Part shown: positions 8,746 through 19,749 of the stretch, one piece after another | How the letters are laid out: every line of letters starts with the position of its first letter | Position numbering within the stretch: position 1 is the stretch's first letter | Source: Selaginella moellendorffii | Taxonomy: Eukaryota > Streptophyta > Lycopodiopsida > Selaginellales > Selaginellaceae | NCBI RefSeq assembly: GCF_000143415.4 | Contig: NW_003314343.1 | Span: 1-64,000, forward strand | Direction: 5' to 3' | DNA: 64,000 nt | Position numbers and translations under genes: made by a program | Notes under the pieces: model-generated | Databases searched by the model: none | What the model was told of the DNA's origin: nothing | Seen by the model: the letters and a program-made list of their open reading frames with translations, nothing else

Positions 8746-10947
8746 ATGGCAAGGGCAAGGCGTAAGCGAACCCAGGCGGAGACGGAACCTCCGCCAGAGC
8801 TGGAGCCTCCGGTCGAACAAGAGGCTATGGATGAGGAATCCTTGCATGAGGAGGACTCCAGTGAGGAAACTTCCAAACAGGAGTCCGGTGGCGAGGTTCG
8901 GTCGTCCAAAGCTCGATTGGACGTGCTAGAAGGACAGTTGGCACAGACCAATGCCCTGCTGGAGACTCTCGTACGCAAGCTAAAGCGTGACGAGAAGCGG
9001 AAGAAAAAGCGAAAGACTGCGGACGCTGGCAGCGCAGAAGGTGCGGACCCTTCGGCAGGGACTGAGGCAAAACCAGACAAGGTCGAACAGACCGAAGTGG
9101 AATCAGTCCCTCAGGCAGTTCCCAAGTACAAACCAAAGCCCCCACCGGTGTTCAAGAGAGTGAACGACTATAAGGTTGTGGAGGATTGGTTTTACGATAT
9201 GGAGGACTACTTCCGAGCGTTGCGGTTACCAAGCTCGGAGAAGGTCCCATGTGCAAAACCATACTTGGCAGATAATGCCAAGTCTTGGTGGAGAACGACG
9301 GAGGCCAACGAAGGACCGGTGGCCACCTGGGACATGATGAAGGCGAGGATCCGCGCAACATACGTTCCTCCGAATGCCACTCTGCATCTGAGGGATGAAC
9401 TAAGTAGGCTGAAGCAGACTAGAACCATCCAGGAATATGTGAATGTGTTCATGGCAAAGGGGATACTTGTCACGGACATGGGGGATATGGATGCGTTCCA
9501 TGCCTTCATATTAGGTTTGCAAACCTGGGCTCGCGGTGAGGTGATGCGCTGGAACCCGACCAACTACAAGGAAGCGTTGGATGCGGCCATCAAGGTGCAT
9601 TTCAACAATAACCTGCGAAAGGGGAACACGACGGGGTCGGGATCCACGTTTAGTAAAGGGGCCAAACCAAGGGGAATGTATAGCAGGGGGAAATTCAAGA
9701 AGAGTTTCTCTAAGAATGAGTCCTCGGGGTTCCGGAAAGGCAAATCCGGTGGCCAGCAAGCAAGTACGTGGGGGAGTCAAGCGAAAAAAGACAAACCCAC
9801 GGATAAGAAGGTCAAGTCGTATAGCAGCGTGGGAAACAACGTATGCTACAACTGCGGCGAAGCGGGACACTTCTCGAGGGAATGTCCCTACCCGAAGAAG
9901 GCCAGAGCCAATATGGCCATCAAGTCGGGTGAAGTCCAAACTGAGGTATGTGATCCAGCCCCTAACTCAAAGTTACTCATTACACGAGCAACTTTGGTAG
10001 AGAGTCGTTCGCGACATCTACTAGCCCTCCGAGGGAAGCTCGGAGGTAGCTTTGTTAAGATCCTTATTGACACGGGTGCTTCGGATAATTTTGTGGCTGC
10101 AGACATAGTCCGGCAAGCCGGACTAACGGTGCAGCGGCTAGGCGAACCAAGGACTATAGAGTTTGTTCAAGGTAGCCAAAGCACCGATGAGGTACTTCGA
10201 CAAGCGAGAGTCGAAGTGGGGACATGGAAAGTGGACATGGATTTCACCGTCTTGGACATGGCAGGATTTGACGTGATCTTCGGAATGGATTGGTTTAATC
10301 GGTTCGTGGTAGCCCTGCATGGACAAGGTAGGAACCTTGTGGTATTAGCGAATGCCCAAGGAAGAAGATCTAGGGTGGAGGCCCAGGATCTAAAGGTAGG
10401 GCAAAGCAAGGCCAAAGAGTCATGCTTAAACCTGGTGTCCACAAGAGGACAACTCACTAAGAAGGTCAAGTCGTATAGCTGCATGGGAAACAACGTATGC
10501 TACAACTGCGGTGAAGCGGGACACTTTTCGAGGGAATGTCCCTACCCGAAGAAGGCCAGAGCTAATATGGCCATCAAGTCGGGTGAAGTCCAAAACGAGG
10601 TATGTGATCCAGTCCCTAACTCAAAGTTACTCATTACACGAGCAACTTTGGTAGAGAGTCGTTCGCAACATCTACTAGCCCTTCGAGGGAAGCTCGGAGG
10701 TAGCTTTGTTAAAATCCTTATTGACACAGGTGCTTCGGATAATTTTGTGGCTGCAGACATAGTCCGGCAAGCCGGACTAACGGTGCAGCGGCAAGGCGAA
10801 CCAAGGACTATAGAGTTTGTTCAAGGTAGCCAAAGCACCGATGAGGTACTTCGACAAGCGAGAGTCAAAGTAGGGACATGGAAAGTAGACATGGACTTCA
10901 CCGTGTTGGACATGGCAGGATTTGACGTGATCTTCGGAATGGATTGA
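8746..10947 (+). CDS. Ty3 Gag-protease part of Gag-Pol, with internal duplication
   Basis: The 733-codon frame opens with an acidic/basic low-complexity head. A retrotransposon gag domain follows at about residues 130-290 (motifs WFYDMEDYF, WWRTTEAN, ELSRLKQTRTIQEYV), then a Gly/Lys/Ser-rich linker and a CCHC zinc knuckle (CYNCGEAGHFSREC, nt 9844). The aspartic protease has LIDTGASDNF (nt 10060). The knuckle and protease then repeat in frame (knuckle again at nt 10498, DTGAS again near 10722). Gag packages RNA and the protease matures the polyprotein. The frame stops where Trp of FGMDW has become TGA. The pol frame that follows is in the same register, so the ancestral product was a single Gag-Pol. 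Confidence 0.93.
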   Translation: MARARRKRTQAETEPPPELEPPVEQEAMDEESLHEEDSSEETSKQESGGEVRSSKARLDVLEGQLAQTNALLETLVRKLKRDEKRKKKRKTADAGSAEGADPSAGTEAKPDKVEQTEVESVPQAVPKYKPKPPPVFKRVNDYKVVEDWFYDMEDYFRALRLPSSEKVPCAKPYLADNAKSWWRTTEANEGPVATWDMMKARIRATYVPPNATLHLRDELSRLKQTRTIQEYVNVFMAKGILVTDMGDMDAFHAFILGLQTWARGEVMRWNPTNYKEALDAAIKVHFNNNLRKGNTTGSGSTFSKGAKPRGMYSRGKFKKSFSKNESSGFRKGKSGGQQASTWGSQAKKDKPTDKKVKSYSSVGNNVCYNCGEAGHFSRECPYPKKARANMAIKSGEVQTEVCDPAPNSKLLITRATLVESRSRHLLALRGKLGGSFVKILIDTGASDNFVAADIVRQAGLTVQRLGEPRTIEFVQGSQSTDEVLRQARVEVGTWKVDMDFTVLDMAGFDVIFGMDWFNRFVVALHGQGRNLVVLANAQGRRSRVEAQDLKVGQSKAKESCLNLVSTRGQLTKKVKSYSCMGNNVCYNCGEAGHFSRECPYPKKARANMAIKSGEVQNEVCDPVPNSKLLITRATLVESRSQHLLALRGKLGGSFVKILIDTGASDNFVAADIVRQAGLTVQRQGEPRTIEFVQGSQSTDEVLRQARVKVGTWKVDMDFTVLDMAGFDVIFGMD

Positions 10948-11113
10948 TTCAATCGGTTCGTGGTAGCCCTACATGGATAAGGTAGGAACCTTGTGGTACT
11001 GGCGAATGCCCAAGGAAGAAGATCTAGGGTGGAGGCCTAGGATCTAAAGGTAGGGCAAAGCAAGGCCAAAGAATCCTGCTTAAACCTGGTGTCCACGAGA
11101 GGACAACTCACTA
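9806..11113 (+). repeat. 654-bp in-frame tandem duplication of zinc knuckle plus protease
   Basis: AAGAAGGTCAAGTCGTATAG begins the first copy near 9806 and the second near 10460, an exact 218-codon period. The second copy holds the nonsense changes at 10945 (TGG to TGA), 10978 (CAA to TAA) and 11038 (CAG to TAG); the first copy is intact. The duplication is absent from the other Ty3 pieces in the window where that region can be seen. Confidence 0.9.
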
Positions 11114-13273
11114 AAGGAACTAAGGCAGCCTTTTTGTGCTTACTCTCGGTGAAGAGTGACAAAAAGACAGGAACGGAAGAAGTACCTTTAGTGATCCAGC
11201 GGGTGTTGGAAAAATTCCAGGATACCATGCCGGAGGAGCTACCGGCGGGATTGCCCCCCGCACGACCGATAGAACATAAGATTGAGCTGGTCGAGGGCGC
11301 TGAAGCGGTGGTTCGTCCACCCTATCGTTTGAACGAAAAAGAACTCAAGGAGCTCAAGTGCCAACTAGAGGAGTTGGTGGACAAAGGGTATGTTAGGTTG
11401 AGCAAGTCGCCGTATGGAGCACCGGTATTATTTGTGAAAAAGAAAGATGGATCTATGCGCATGTGCATAGATTACCGGTTGCTCAACAAGTATACCAAGA
11501 AAAACAAGTACCCTTTGCCAAGGATTGAGGACCTGTTCGATAGGTTGGGAAAGGAAAAATACTTCTTGAGGATTGACCTCAGGTCAGGATACTACCAGAT
11601 CAGGGTAGCTGAGGAGAATGTCGAGAAGACAACCTGTCGAACGAGGTATGGGAGCTTTGAGTTTCTGGTGATGCCCTTTGGGCTGTGCAATGCGTCGGCA
11701 ACGTTTTCGGCGTTGATGAACCACATCTTTGTACCTTATCTGCATCACTTCGTGGTCGTCTATATCGACGACATCCTGATCTATAGCGAGACGCTAGAGG
11801 AGCATGCCGAACACTTGGCGAAGGTGTTTGAGAAACTAAGGGAACACAAACTGTATGCTAAAGACAGCAAATGTGACTTTGCTCAACAAGAGGTAAAGTT
11901 TCTCGGGCATGTGGTGGGCCAGGATGGGCTCAAGGTGGACCCGGAGAAGGTCCAAGCGATCCAGGAATGGGAGCGACCTTCGAATGTACATGAGTTGAGG
12001 GCGTTCTTGGGGCTATGCAACTACTATCGAAAGTTTATCAGACACTATTCGAGAGTAGCTCTGCCCTTAATGGACCAAACAGGAAAAGGGAAGATGGTAT
12101 GGACAGCGGAATGCGAGGCGGCATTCGTCCACCTCAAAGGGAAGTTGAGGAAGGCTCCGGTGTTGGCATTACCAGACTTTGGTAAGGACTTTGAGGTAGA
12201 CACAGATGCTTCGGACTTTGCGTTGGGCGCAGTTTTGAAGCAAGACAACCATCCAGTAGCGTTCTTCTCGAAGAAGCTGGACAAGGCTCAACAGAAGTGG
12301 CCTGCCCATGAGAAGGAATTGTTTGCGGTGGTCAAGGCGCTCAAGGAGTGGCGACACTACCTTGGGAGACACTTCAAGGTTTACACGGATAATGTGGCAA
12401 CGAAACACTTCTTGTCACAACCCGACCTGAGAGGGAAACAAGGTTGGTGGGCCAATGCCTTGGCCAAGTTTGATTGCGAGATTCTGTACAAGCCTAGGAA
12501 GAGCAACATCGTGGCAGATGCGCTAAGTCGAAAAGCAAGCTTGAGGTTGGTGATCTCCAGCGCAACAGCAACCTTCTGGGACGATGTGCGGACAGCATAT
12601 GAGAACGATGGTCTAGCACAAGAAGTGTTGTTGAGGAATCTGGAGGCGCGGGAAGCTCACCAGAGAGCTGAGCTGCCGACGGAAGAGAAAACGGGCTATG
12701 CGGAACGCAACGGACTCATATATTACAAGCAAACGAGGGTGTATGTTCCAGAAGGGGAACTAAGGAAGGTAGCCTTGGAAGAGTGTCATGACGGACCTCT
12801 CGCGGGACACGGCGGAGTGCCTAAGACGATGGGCTTACTCAAAAGGAAGTATCATTGGCCAGATATGGCTAAGGACGTCCAAGACTATGTAAAGACATAT
12901 CCAACATGTCAGCAAGTCAAAGCCGTGACGAAGGCTAGTGGGGGCTTGTTGCAAAGCATCCCCGTTCCAGATCGTCCGTGGAAATGTCTCACGATGGACT
13001 TCATCACGGGACTACCCCCAAGCGAGGGGTTCGATGCGATATTTGTGGTGGTGGACCGATTTTCAAAAATGGCACATTTCATACCCACCACAACGGAAGT
13101 GGATGGGGAAGGTGTGGCGAAGCTGTTCTTCGAACAAGTGGTTCGAGTGCGGGGAAGGCCGGAAGAGATTATCTCAGATCGAGATAAGATCTTCACCAGT
13201 AGGTTCTGGAGGACACTCCTAGAACAGTATCGCACCAAGTTGAAATTCAGCACAGCCTATCACCCACAGACAG

Positions 13274-13320
13274 GTAATGGGTATTAAGTCAAGATTGATG
13301 GCACTAACACTTCTTGACAG
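13274..13320 (+). other. Spliceosomal intron 1 inside integrase (47 bp)
   Basis: GTAATG...CACTAAC...TTGACAG, with a good branch-site-like CTAAC about 15 bp before the acceptor. Removing it joins YHPQT to DGQTERV in frame. The same intron is found in the copies near 41,030 and 62,340 (minus strand). Confidence 0.85.
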
Positions 13321-13738
13321 ACGGACAAACGGAAAGGGTGAATAGGCAGCTGGAGGATTATTTGCGATGCTATGTCTCGGGAGAGCAGACCGACTGGGTA
13401 AGTCATTTGGGACTTGCGGAAATGTGTTACAACAACTCACCACATTCGAGCATCGGGGTGAGTCCATGGGAAGTCATCAATGGGCGAGCTATTGAAGGTC
13501 CTGTGGAACTCGGCGTGGCCGAGTATCATGGAGAGTTACCCGCAGTGGAGGCATTCACGGCGGAAAGACTCAACATTTGGAATCTAGTGAGGGATTCCTT
13601 GGAACGGGCTCAACAAAGGCAAACTAAGTACGCGAACCAAAAGCGTCGGGATGTGGAGTTCCAAGCTGGGGAAAAGGTGTGGCTGAACACCAAGAACCTT
13701 AGGCTACCAAGTGGGATCAGCCGGAAGTTGACCCAAAG

Positions 13739-13790
13739 GTAAAAATGCATGTATTCCTGTAAATGAATTGATCTTGAGTTCCTTAAGCAG
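13739..13790 (+). other. Spliceosomal intron 2 before the chromodomain (52 bp)
   Basis: GTAAAAATGC...CTTAAGCAG, phase 2, joining LTQR to FAGPYEIE. The same intron is present in the minus-strand copy near 40,545-40,596. Confidence 0.8.
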
Positions 13791-14172
13791 GTTCGCGGGG
13801 CCTTACGAGATTGAGGCTCGAATCGGTAAAGTGGCTTACCATCTCTGACTTCCTCGAGAGATGGGGAAGATGCATCCCGTGTTCCACATGAACTTACTCA
13901 AGCTGTATTTTGAGGATCCGCTTCGCAAGGACCAAGTAAGACCTTTACCTGATGTTATCCAAGGGGAGGAGGAATACGAAGTCGAGGCCATCCTCAATGC
14001 GCGCAAGAGCAAGCGACAAGGACGCGAGGTGAGAGAGTTCCATGTGAAGTGGAAAGGATTTCCACACTACGAAGCAACATGGGAACCGGAGGAGAACCTA
14101 GCGAACGCGCGAGATCTAGTGGAGGAATTTTTGCATGGCAGAACTCTATGTACTTATGCAAAGTTCAATTAA

Positions 14173-14576
14173 AAGTATCAATTTGAGAAGTTGAGCAATG
14201 GCATATGTTGGGACCTGAAGGCGCGCCGAAGGTAAGCTAATTAGCATGGGTTAGCTAGGTCAACCAGGCGTAGGGAGCTACGCCCGACTCCCTGCGGGGA
14301 TGTCGAATCCGTAGACATATTCTATGGAGGTTGGGTTCGAGTCCCAACCCCCTAGTAAAGCAAGGCTGGGTTCAAGTCCCGACCCTATACTAGGGCGTGA
14401 TAAGGTGGGGAGTATAGGGACACCTATATTCCGTTGTCATGAGCTCTTGGCAGGGGAGGCTAACTTAGGCACACCGCTAACTGGGGGGATGCCCCCGGAG
14501 ACATGGTCAACAAGTCGTAGGATCAAAAGAGAGACGTTCGATGTGGGTATCGAACTTCTTCTATGGGTGGTAGAGT
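14173..14576 (+). other. Ty3 3' untranslated region
   Basis: About 400 bp between the pol stop and the 3' LTR. It contains the phrase GGTTCGAGTCCCAACCCC repeated with variation (14334-14351 and 14368-14385). A purine-rich stretch (GGGTGGTAGAG) lies just before the LTR and may be the polypurine tract. Confidence 0.6.
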
Positions 14577-15733
14577 TGTAAGGAACCAACTCGCCGAGGT
14601 ATCGTAGGCTAAAGGAACCCCGAAAGCATGACCAAAATGACAAAGAGTTCATCGGATGGGACCAAGTCGAAGATCGAGTCCAAGACCGACTCTAGGACCG
14701 AGTTCGAGATAGAGTCCGGAATCGAGTCCGAGACCGACTCGGGGACCGAGTTCGAGTCCGAGTTCGAGACCGAGTTCGAGACGGAGCCCGAGATCCGAAA
14801 TCGGGTCCGAGACCGAGTCCGAGGTCGAGTCCGAGGTCGGGTCCGAGATCGGGTCCGAGATCGAGTCTGAGATCAAGTCCGAGACCGAATCCGAAGTCGG
14901 ATCCGAAATCGGGTCCGAGATCGAGCCAGAGACTAAGTCCAAATACTAATACGGGTCAAGGGGTGAAAGCCCAAAGCGTGCGTCTCCCAGGGGGGGGGGG
15001 CTGCAAGGGGTTCCAAAAGTATAGTAGGGATAGTGAGGTCCAGGAACCAGTTTTGAAGGGACTCTCCAGTTGGGCTTCCAAACTGACTTGAGGTTGAGAC
15101 TGGGACCGAGGGGCCTTGGGTGGGAGTGAGCATAGACTTGGCTGGTGCCGGAGGGGCCATCCAAGGAAGTGCTCAAGAGCAGCTCCCACTCCCGAAAGGG
15201 AAACCGATTGCGGTGCTCCCGGCTCATGTGGAGTGGTGCCCCACTTGAGTACCATGCGGCTCATTGGTCCTCGCCCTTCCTAGGGGCTTGGGCCTTCCTT
15301 CGGGATGGAAGTGGGGGGGTAGAGGTACCCATACCGGGCCGCTAGGCCACAGTGTTTCGCCCCGGCATCCCAAAACAAGTGTTGCACTCAAGATTTGGGA
15401 TTTAGAGGGTCCCATGATCAAGTCTTGTGGTACCCAAGGATGTTAGGAACCTGGAAGCTTGGTGTGCTTGGTTGCTTGTGCTTGCGGGGAGTGTAGCCGA
15501 ACCTTAAATTCAGTCTAACCCGGGGAGGGGGATTGGGAGAGATTGGGAATCTGTGGATGGATGGCTAACGCTCCGTTGCTCGTGCAATGAGTAGCTGAAA
15601 CCAAGTAGAACCAAGTAGGAGTTGGTACCATAGGCGAGAACCTTGGCGAGGGAACTTAGCAAAAGCCAAGGCAGTGTCGGACGGATAGACGAGGTAAGCT
15701 GGCAAATGGGAAAGGAAAAATTTGTGGCTTACA
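14577..15733 (+). repeat. 3' LTR
   Basis: It has the same start and end as the 5' LTR and the same hexamer array, with extra hexamer units and a shorter poly-G run. It is followed directly by the target duplication CCATG. Confidence 0.93.
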
Positions 15734-15738
15734 CCATG

Positions 15739-16210
15739 TCCCTATAATGAGTAACTTTAAGCTAGGGACTGGATCATGTACCTTAGTTTGGTTTTTGCTC
15801 GACTTCATGGCCATATTGACTATGGCCTTTTTTGGGTAGGGACATTGTCTTAAAAAGTGTCCTGCTTCATTGTAATTAAAGCATATGTTGTTTCCCACGC
15901 TACTAGCTGATTTGACCTTCTTATCCATGGGTTTTTCCTTTTTGCCTAACTCTCCCACATATTTGCTCGTTGGCCACTGGATCTACCTTTCCAAAACCCT
16001 GAAGACTCATTCTTAGAGAAACTCTTCTTGAATTTCCCTTTGCAAGAATGCATTGTAACTTCTCAACCTGCTTCTCCGCTTGCTACTTGCATTGCTAGCA
16101 TATCGGGCAAGCACGAACATAGTCTGTAACATCACCTTCCATACAAGACCAAAAGAACCCCTTTTGTAACGAGGCAAGAGTCTTTCACTTGCCTCCATGC
16201 CCAATTGCTA
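15739..16210 (-). pseudogene. Old Ty3 gag remnant (5' half of the split copy)
   Basis: The minus-strand reading gives the zinc knuckle region (CFNYNEAGHFLRQCPYPKKA, with one Cys lost) and the Lys/Ser-rich linker upstream. It is the continuation of the pol remnant that ends at 7559. The two halves were separated by the younger insertion. Similarity fades beyond about 16,210. Confidence 0.8.
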
Positions 16211-17871
16211 GTACATCATGATGTTCCCACAGAAATATCCATTACAAATCCTTTGTGGGTAAATACAACCTCTCTTGTTTATAATATATAAGCCCATCTT
16301 TGACTGAGAAATAAAACTTTGCATTAGCATAATGTGCAACTTTTGTTGTATCACTACCATGAGTCTTCTTCACCAATTCCATATGTTCTCTTCACAGCCT
16401 GCAAATCATCCTTGTAAGATGTTTAGATATCTTCCAACCAATCCAAGGTTACAGTTGAGATTGCCTGAAACTGCAAATGAAAGCTCAAGATTGTGAGCTT
16501 GATGCGACAGCCTCTAGAAGCTTTGATGTAAGTGCCACTTCAAAGATTGTCTTCTTTGCTAATGTTGCTTCTCTATGAGGGCCAGGAAGCTGCAAGTGTT
16601 GGGTTGTAGACCGTGGCACACCATGGTGTGCAGCAGCTAGCATGAATCACTAGTGTGGTTTAGGGAGTTTGTGTTGGGCCATGGCTATGCTCCGGTGACA
16701 ATGTCAGCTTTGGGCAAGGTGGCAAACAATGCATTGATGTGCTCCACACTCCCTACTTGCACATACCCCACCAGCAATGCATTCCATGACACGAGTGAAT
16801 CAATTGGAAAGATCAGGCTATTGAGTTGGTGTTGCTCTAGTAATGCAGATTTCTAAGATGGAAATTGAGCTTCTTATTTATTTCTATTTTAGTAAATATT
16901 TTATAATTATTTAATACTAAAAAGTAGTGTTTGTTTGTAATTCAAATATGTATAGTATATGACCGAGATGAGAATACATTATATATAATATACTTTTATA
17001 GTTTATCAAAAGACTACTTTAAGGGGGCCAATGGGTTTCTTATGGGTCATATAGTTGTTGTTATAGTTAAAACTTAGAGCATACAAAAACTAAGAATTTT
17101 AATTTTTATAACTAAAAGTATAAGTTCTAATTATAAAATAATTTATAAAAATAAAATATGACCCATAATTAATAGCAAATAAATGTTTAACAAAATTAAA
17201 GACATTTGACACTCATAGCATACGTTAATGATTTATTTATTTATAAGTAAGTTGATACACCACATTATAATCGTAATTTGTAATGAACTTATCAAAGATA
17301 TATACCAATCACCTCAAATGAAACCAAATAAAAACACACTAATTTTTTTAAAGCGCTATGTTAAATATCTTAATATAAAAATTATAAAACATAATGTAAT
17401 TTTTATGTATTGTTTTGATAATATAACATTTTAGAATATGAAAACCCCATAAATATCTCTTTTCCTTTACCCACATCTTTAATAAGTTCTTTAATAGTTG
17501 GTATAATTGTGTTTTGTCTAAACTCAATTGTAAAAACCCCTTCATAATACTTATCAATACAAAAATAATAATTTATAATTATAATTAATACAAATAATAA
17601 ATAAAATAATCTTAAAATGCTTTAGTTTCTATTATGGCAACATGGTTGAACAGGACTGGCATTTGGAATTTTATTCCTTCAATCCCTTGCTATGACAGGT
17701 GGCTATATAGAATAAAGAAAACTGGTCAATGTAAGAAATACATCTTATTCTTGCTTGTTAGCACAAAACGTAACAAGGTTCTTATTTTTGGAATGATGCT
17801 CAGCGACAGCTTCCTTGTAAAGATAATAATCCCATTATAAGACCACAACCCATCAACAAAATTCAATAGCT
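16211..17871. other. AT-rich intergenic DNA with a possible PPR gene fossil
   Basis: No intact gene. On the minus strand around 16,800-16,560 short pieces read like a plant pentatricopeptide-repeat protein (NALFATLPKADIV..., then MVCHGLQPNTCSFLALI) with several stops, suggesting a decayed PPR copy. From 16,860 the DNA is very AT-rich without coding signal. The stretch 17,431-17,532 is one arm of a dispersed repeat that recurs at 19,297-19,393. Confidence 0.4.
17431..17532 (+). repeat. Dispersed ~100-bp repeat, copy 1
   Basis: TTAGAATATGAAAACCCCAT... through ...GTGTTTTGTCTAAACTCAAT matches 19,297-19,393 with a few substitutions and gaps. Both lie in the same orientation in AT-rich DNA. No coding content or terminal repeats recognised. 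Confidence 0.65.
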
Positions 17872-18282
17872 CTAACATGTGACCCTGCTACTCTCTTCCT
17901 CCTTTTTCTTGTCTTTCTTCTCATACTCCCCATCTTTGTCTTTGGTTTCTTCCTCTGGTGCTAGTTTCCCCCTCTTAAGTGGCTTCCTCAAGTCAGAATT
18001 GCTCTTCACCTCTGTCAGCTCCATATCATAGACATCAAGTTTGCTATAGCAGCTATGAGTGATGACTTCCCAGCCCATATTCAAGTTCCTTGAGATCAAA
18101 CCAAGCTCATGGGGTTTCTTCACAACAAACAGTAGCGATTTAGAACAATAATTCATTCCCTGAGGTAAATTATCATCCTCCAAAAGCTTTGGTGACTGGA
18201 ACTCATAGAGCTTTGGGATTCTTTCTGGCAAGCTTCCTTGCTGTTTCTTGATCTTTTGATTCAAGGTAGTAGTGGGGAACAA
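17872..18282 (-). CDS. Hypothetical protein, Lys/Glu-rich C-terminus
   Basis: A 136-codon minus-strand frame. The first two thirds look like ordinary protein (PKLYEFQSPKLL, SLLFVVKKPHELGLISRN, WEVITHSCYSKLDVYDME); the last 40 residues are charged (KDKDGEYEKKDKKKEEE). I do not recognise it. It stands out from the very AT-rich surroundings by codon-like composition. It may be one exon of a larger gene or a gene fragment; sequence upstream has no clear continuation. Confidence 0.35.
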   Translation of the reverse strand: MFPTTTLNQKIKKQQGSLPERIPKLYEFQSPKLLEDDNLPQGMNYCSKSLLFVVKKPHELGLISRNLNMGWEVITHSCYSKLDVYDMELTEVKSNSDLRKPLKRGKLAPEEETKDKDGEYEKKDKKKEEESSRVTC

Positions 18283-19749
18283 GAAAGTGCCAGATCTTTC
18301 AGATCAATCCCAGCCATGAAAGAATCTAGGTCCTAAATAACCTTGTTCTTGAACCTGGGATCCAGCTTGAGAAAGTGAAGGCATGCTTGAAAGCCATTGA
18401 CTTCTATATATTGTTCCTGTAAACCCACTCATCTTGTTGTACACTTTAATATAAACTTAAAAAGATAATAAATATTTAGAAAAAGATTTATTTACATCAC
18501 TGTATCAATTATTTTTAAATATTAAATAATATTACAATAAATATTATATCTTATATATAGAAGTTCTATATGCTTAAATTAATAAAATTTTGATATTCAC
18601 ATCCAATATTTTAATTTATTCCAATAAGTATTTAAAATATTAATGAGTTTTGAAATATGCTAATAGTTATAGTATTAAATAAATTATAAGTTACTATTTA
18701 CCCAGTACTAATTCAATATTGTATTATTTTTTAGTTTAGATCTCATATTACCCATGTATCTTTCCAATATAAATTGTAATACCATATAACATTGTAATTT
18801 TTTTCATTAATTACAAGATTATCATCCTTTCACATACGAATGAAGACATTCAGTAACCTTCCTTGATATTTCAGTTTTCCCATATCAAAACCTTTCCAGA
18901 ATAAAGAACTAAAGTACAGTCTAATTGCATATATAAAGTATATATTTGATTTGGTATCTCATTTCTTAAGTCAAGAAAAATATAAAAAATTTGGTCCACT
19001 TTTTATGTAGGTTTTATAAATTAAAAAATATTTCCTTTTATCTAACAAATATATAAAAAAAATTGTTGGTTTAATACATATTCAATATCATTATCTATTA
19101 TATATGATATAGAGTATCTACCTTCTATATATTCTACTGATCCATATGTTACTAGATCATTTTCAACATGGAGTTCAAGCATTAATTAAGCTTCTCTTTG
19201 GAGTGACTTACCTGTATTTGATAAAATAAGAAAGTAATTGTATTACAATATGTTATAAAATATTTTTGTGAATATTAAGAAAAATAGTATGATATTCTAG
19301 AATATAAAAACCCCATAAATTCCTCTTTACTTTTATCTATAATAAGTTAATTAATAATTGGTATATTTGTGTTTTGTCTAAACTCAATTTTAATGACCGG
19401 GCTATATCAAATGGATTAAATAAAATTATACAAAGAGATGTGATAATTTTAATTTTAACAGTAAGCACTCTTAATATCCAAAATCTACAAAATACCTTTA
19501 TGTTACTTTAACTATTACTAATGTTATGGTAATCTAACTTTTAATCTTCAATCCAATTAAGGGAGCTAGTCAATCACATGGCTCATTTGTCAACTTAATT
19601 CTGGAATGGAGGTAGATAAGGAGCTCAAGTTCCAATCATTCACACTAGCAAGGAGAAACAAAATTCAAAGCATTTTTTGATTTGATTAGATTCTGGTCAA
19701 GGCACCAAAATATAAGCAAGACTGCATTTGTACCTTCTTACTGAGACTG
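18283..19749. other. AT-rich intergenic region
   Basis: No gene seen. Runs of A/T and long weak palindromes dominate. It contains the second arm of the 100-bp dispersed repeat (19,297-19,393). Confidence 0.5.

Larger units (their letters stand above)
11089..14172 (+). pseudogene. Ty3 Pol: RT, RNase H, integrase, chromodomain; two introns, nonsense-disrupted
   Basis: Exon 1 (to 13273) holds RT with [26 protein letters not shown] and [11 protein letters not shown]; RNase H with [10 protein letters not shown]; and integrase with its zinc domain and two catalytic Asp ([15 protein letters not shown]). An intron (13274-13320) splits YHPQT from DGQTERVN, which carries the catalytic Glu. Exon 2 (13321-13738) ends at a second intron (13739-13790), and exon 3 (13791-14172) encodes the PYEI.. 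GKVAY region and the chromodomain (YEVEAILNAR, VKWKGFPHYEATWEP). Splice phases fit exactly. Defects are TGA at 13846 (CGA in the copy at 40.5 kb) and Tyr in place of the first Cys of the integrase CPTC pair (nt 12897). Confidence 0.92.
7560..15733 (+). mobile_element. Ty3/gypsy chromovirus, complete with LTRs and 5-bp target duplication
   Basis: Two LTRs (7560-8686 and 14577-15733) start TGTAAG and end CTTACA. The element is flanked by the direct repeat CCATG (7555-7559 and 15734-15738). Between them lie a tRNA-iMet-type primer binding site, a gag-protease-pol frame, two short introns inside pol, and a C-terminal chromodomain that typically guides integration to marked chromatin. It inserted into an older minus-strand relative. 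It is no longer autonomous: nonsense codons occur near 10945, 10978, 11038 and 13846, and one zinc-binding Cys of integrase is Tyr. LTRs differ by small indels and scattered substitutions, so the insertion is fairly young but not brand new. Confidence 0.95.

Noticed and set aside
8533-9361. Minus-strand frames opposite gag
   Set aside because: Shadow frames of the Gag-Pol coding strand, with no motifs of their own.
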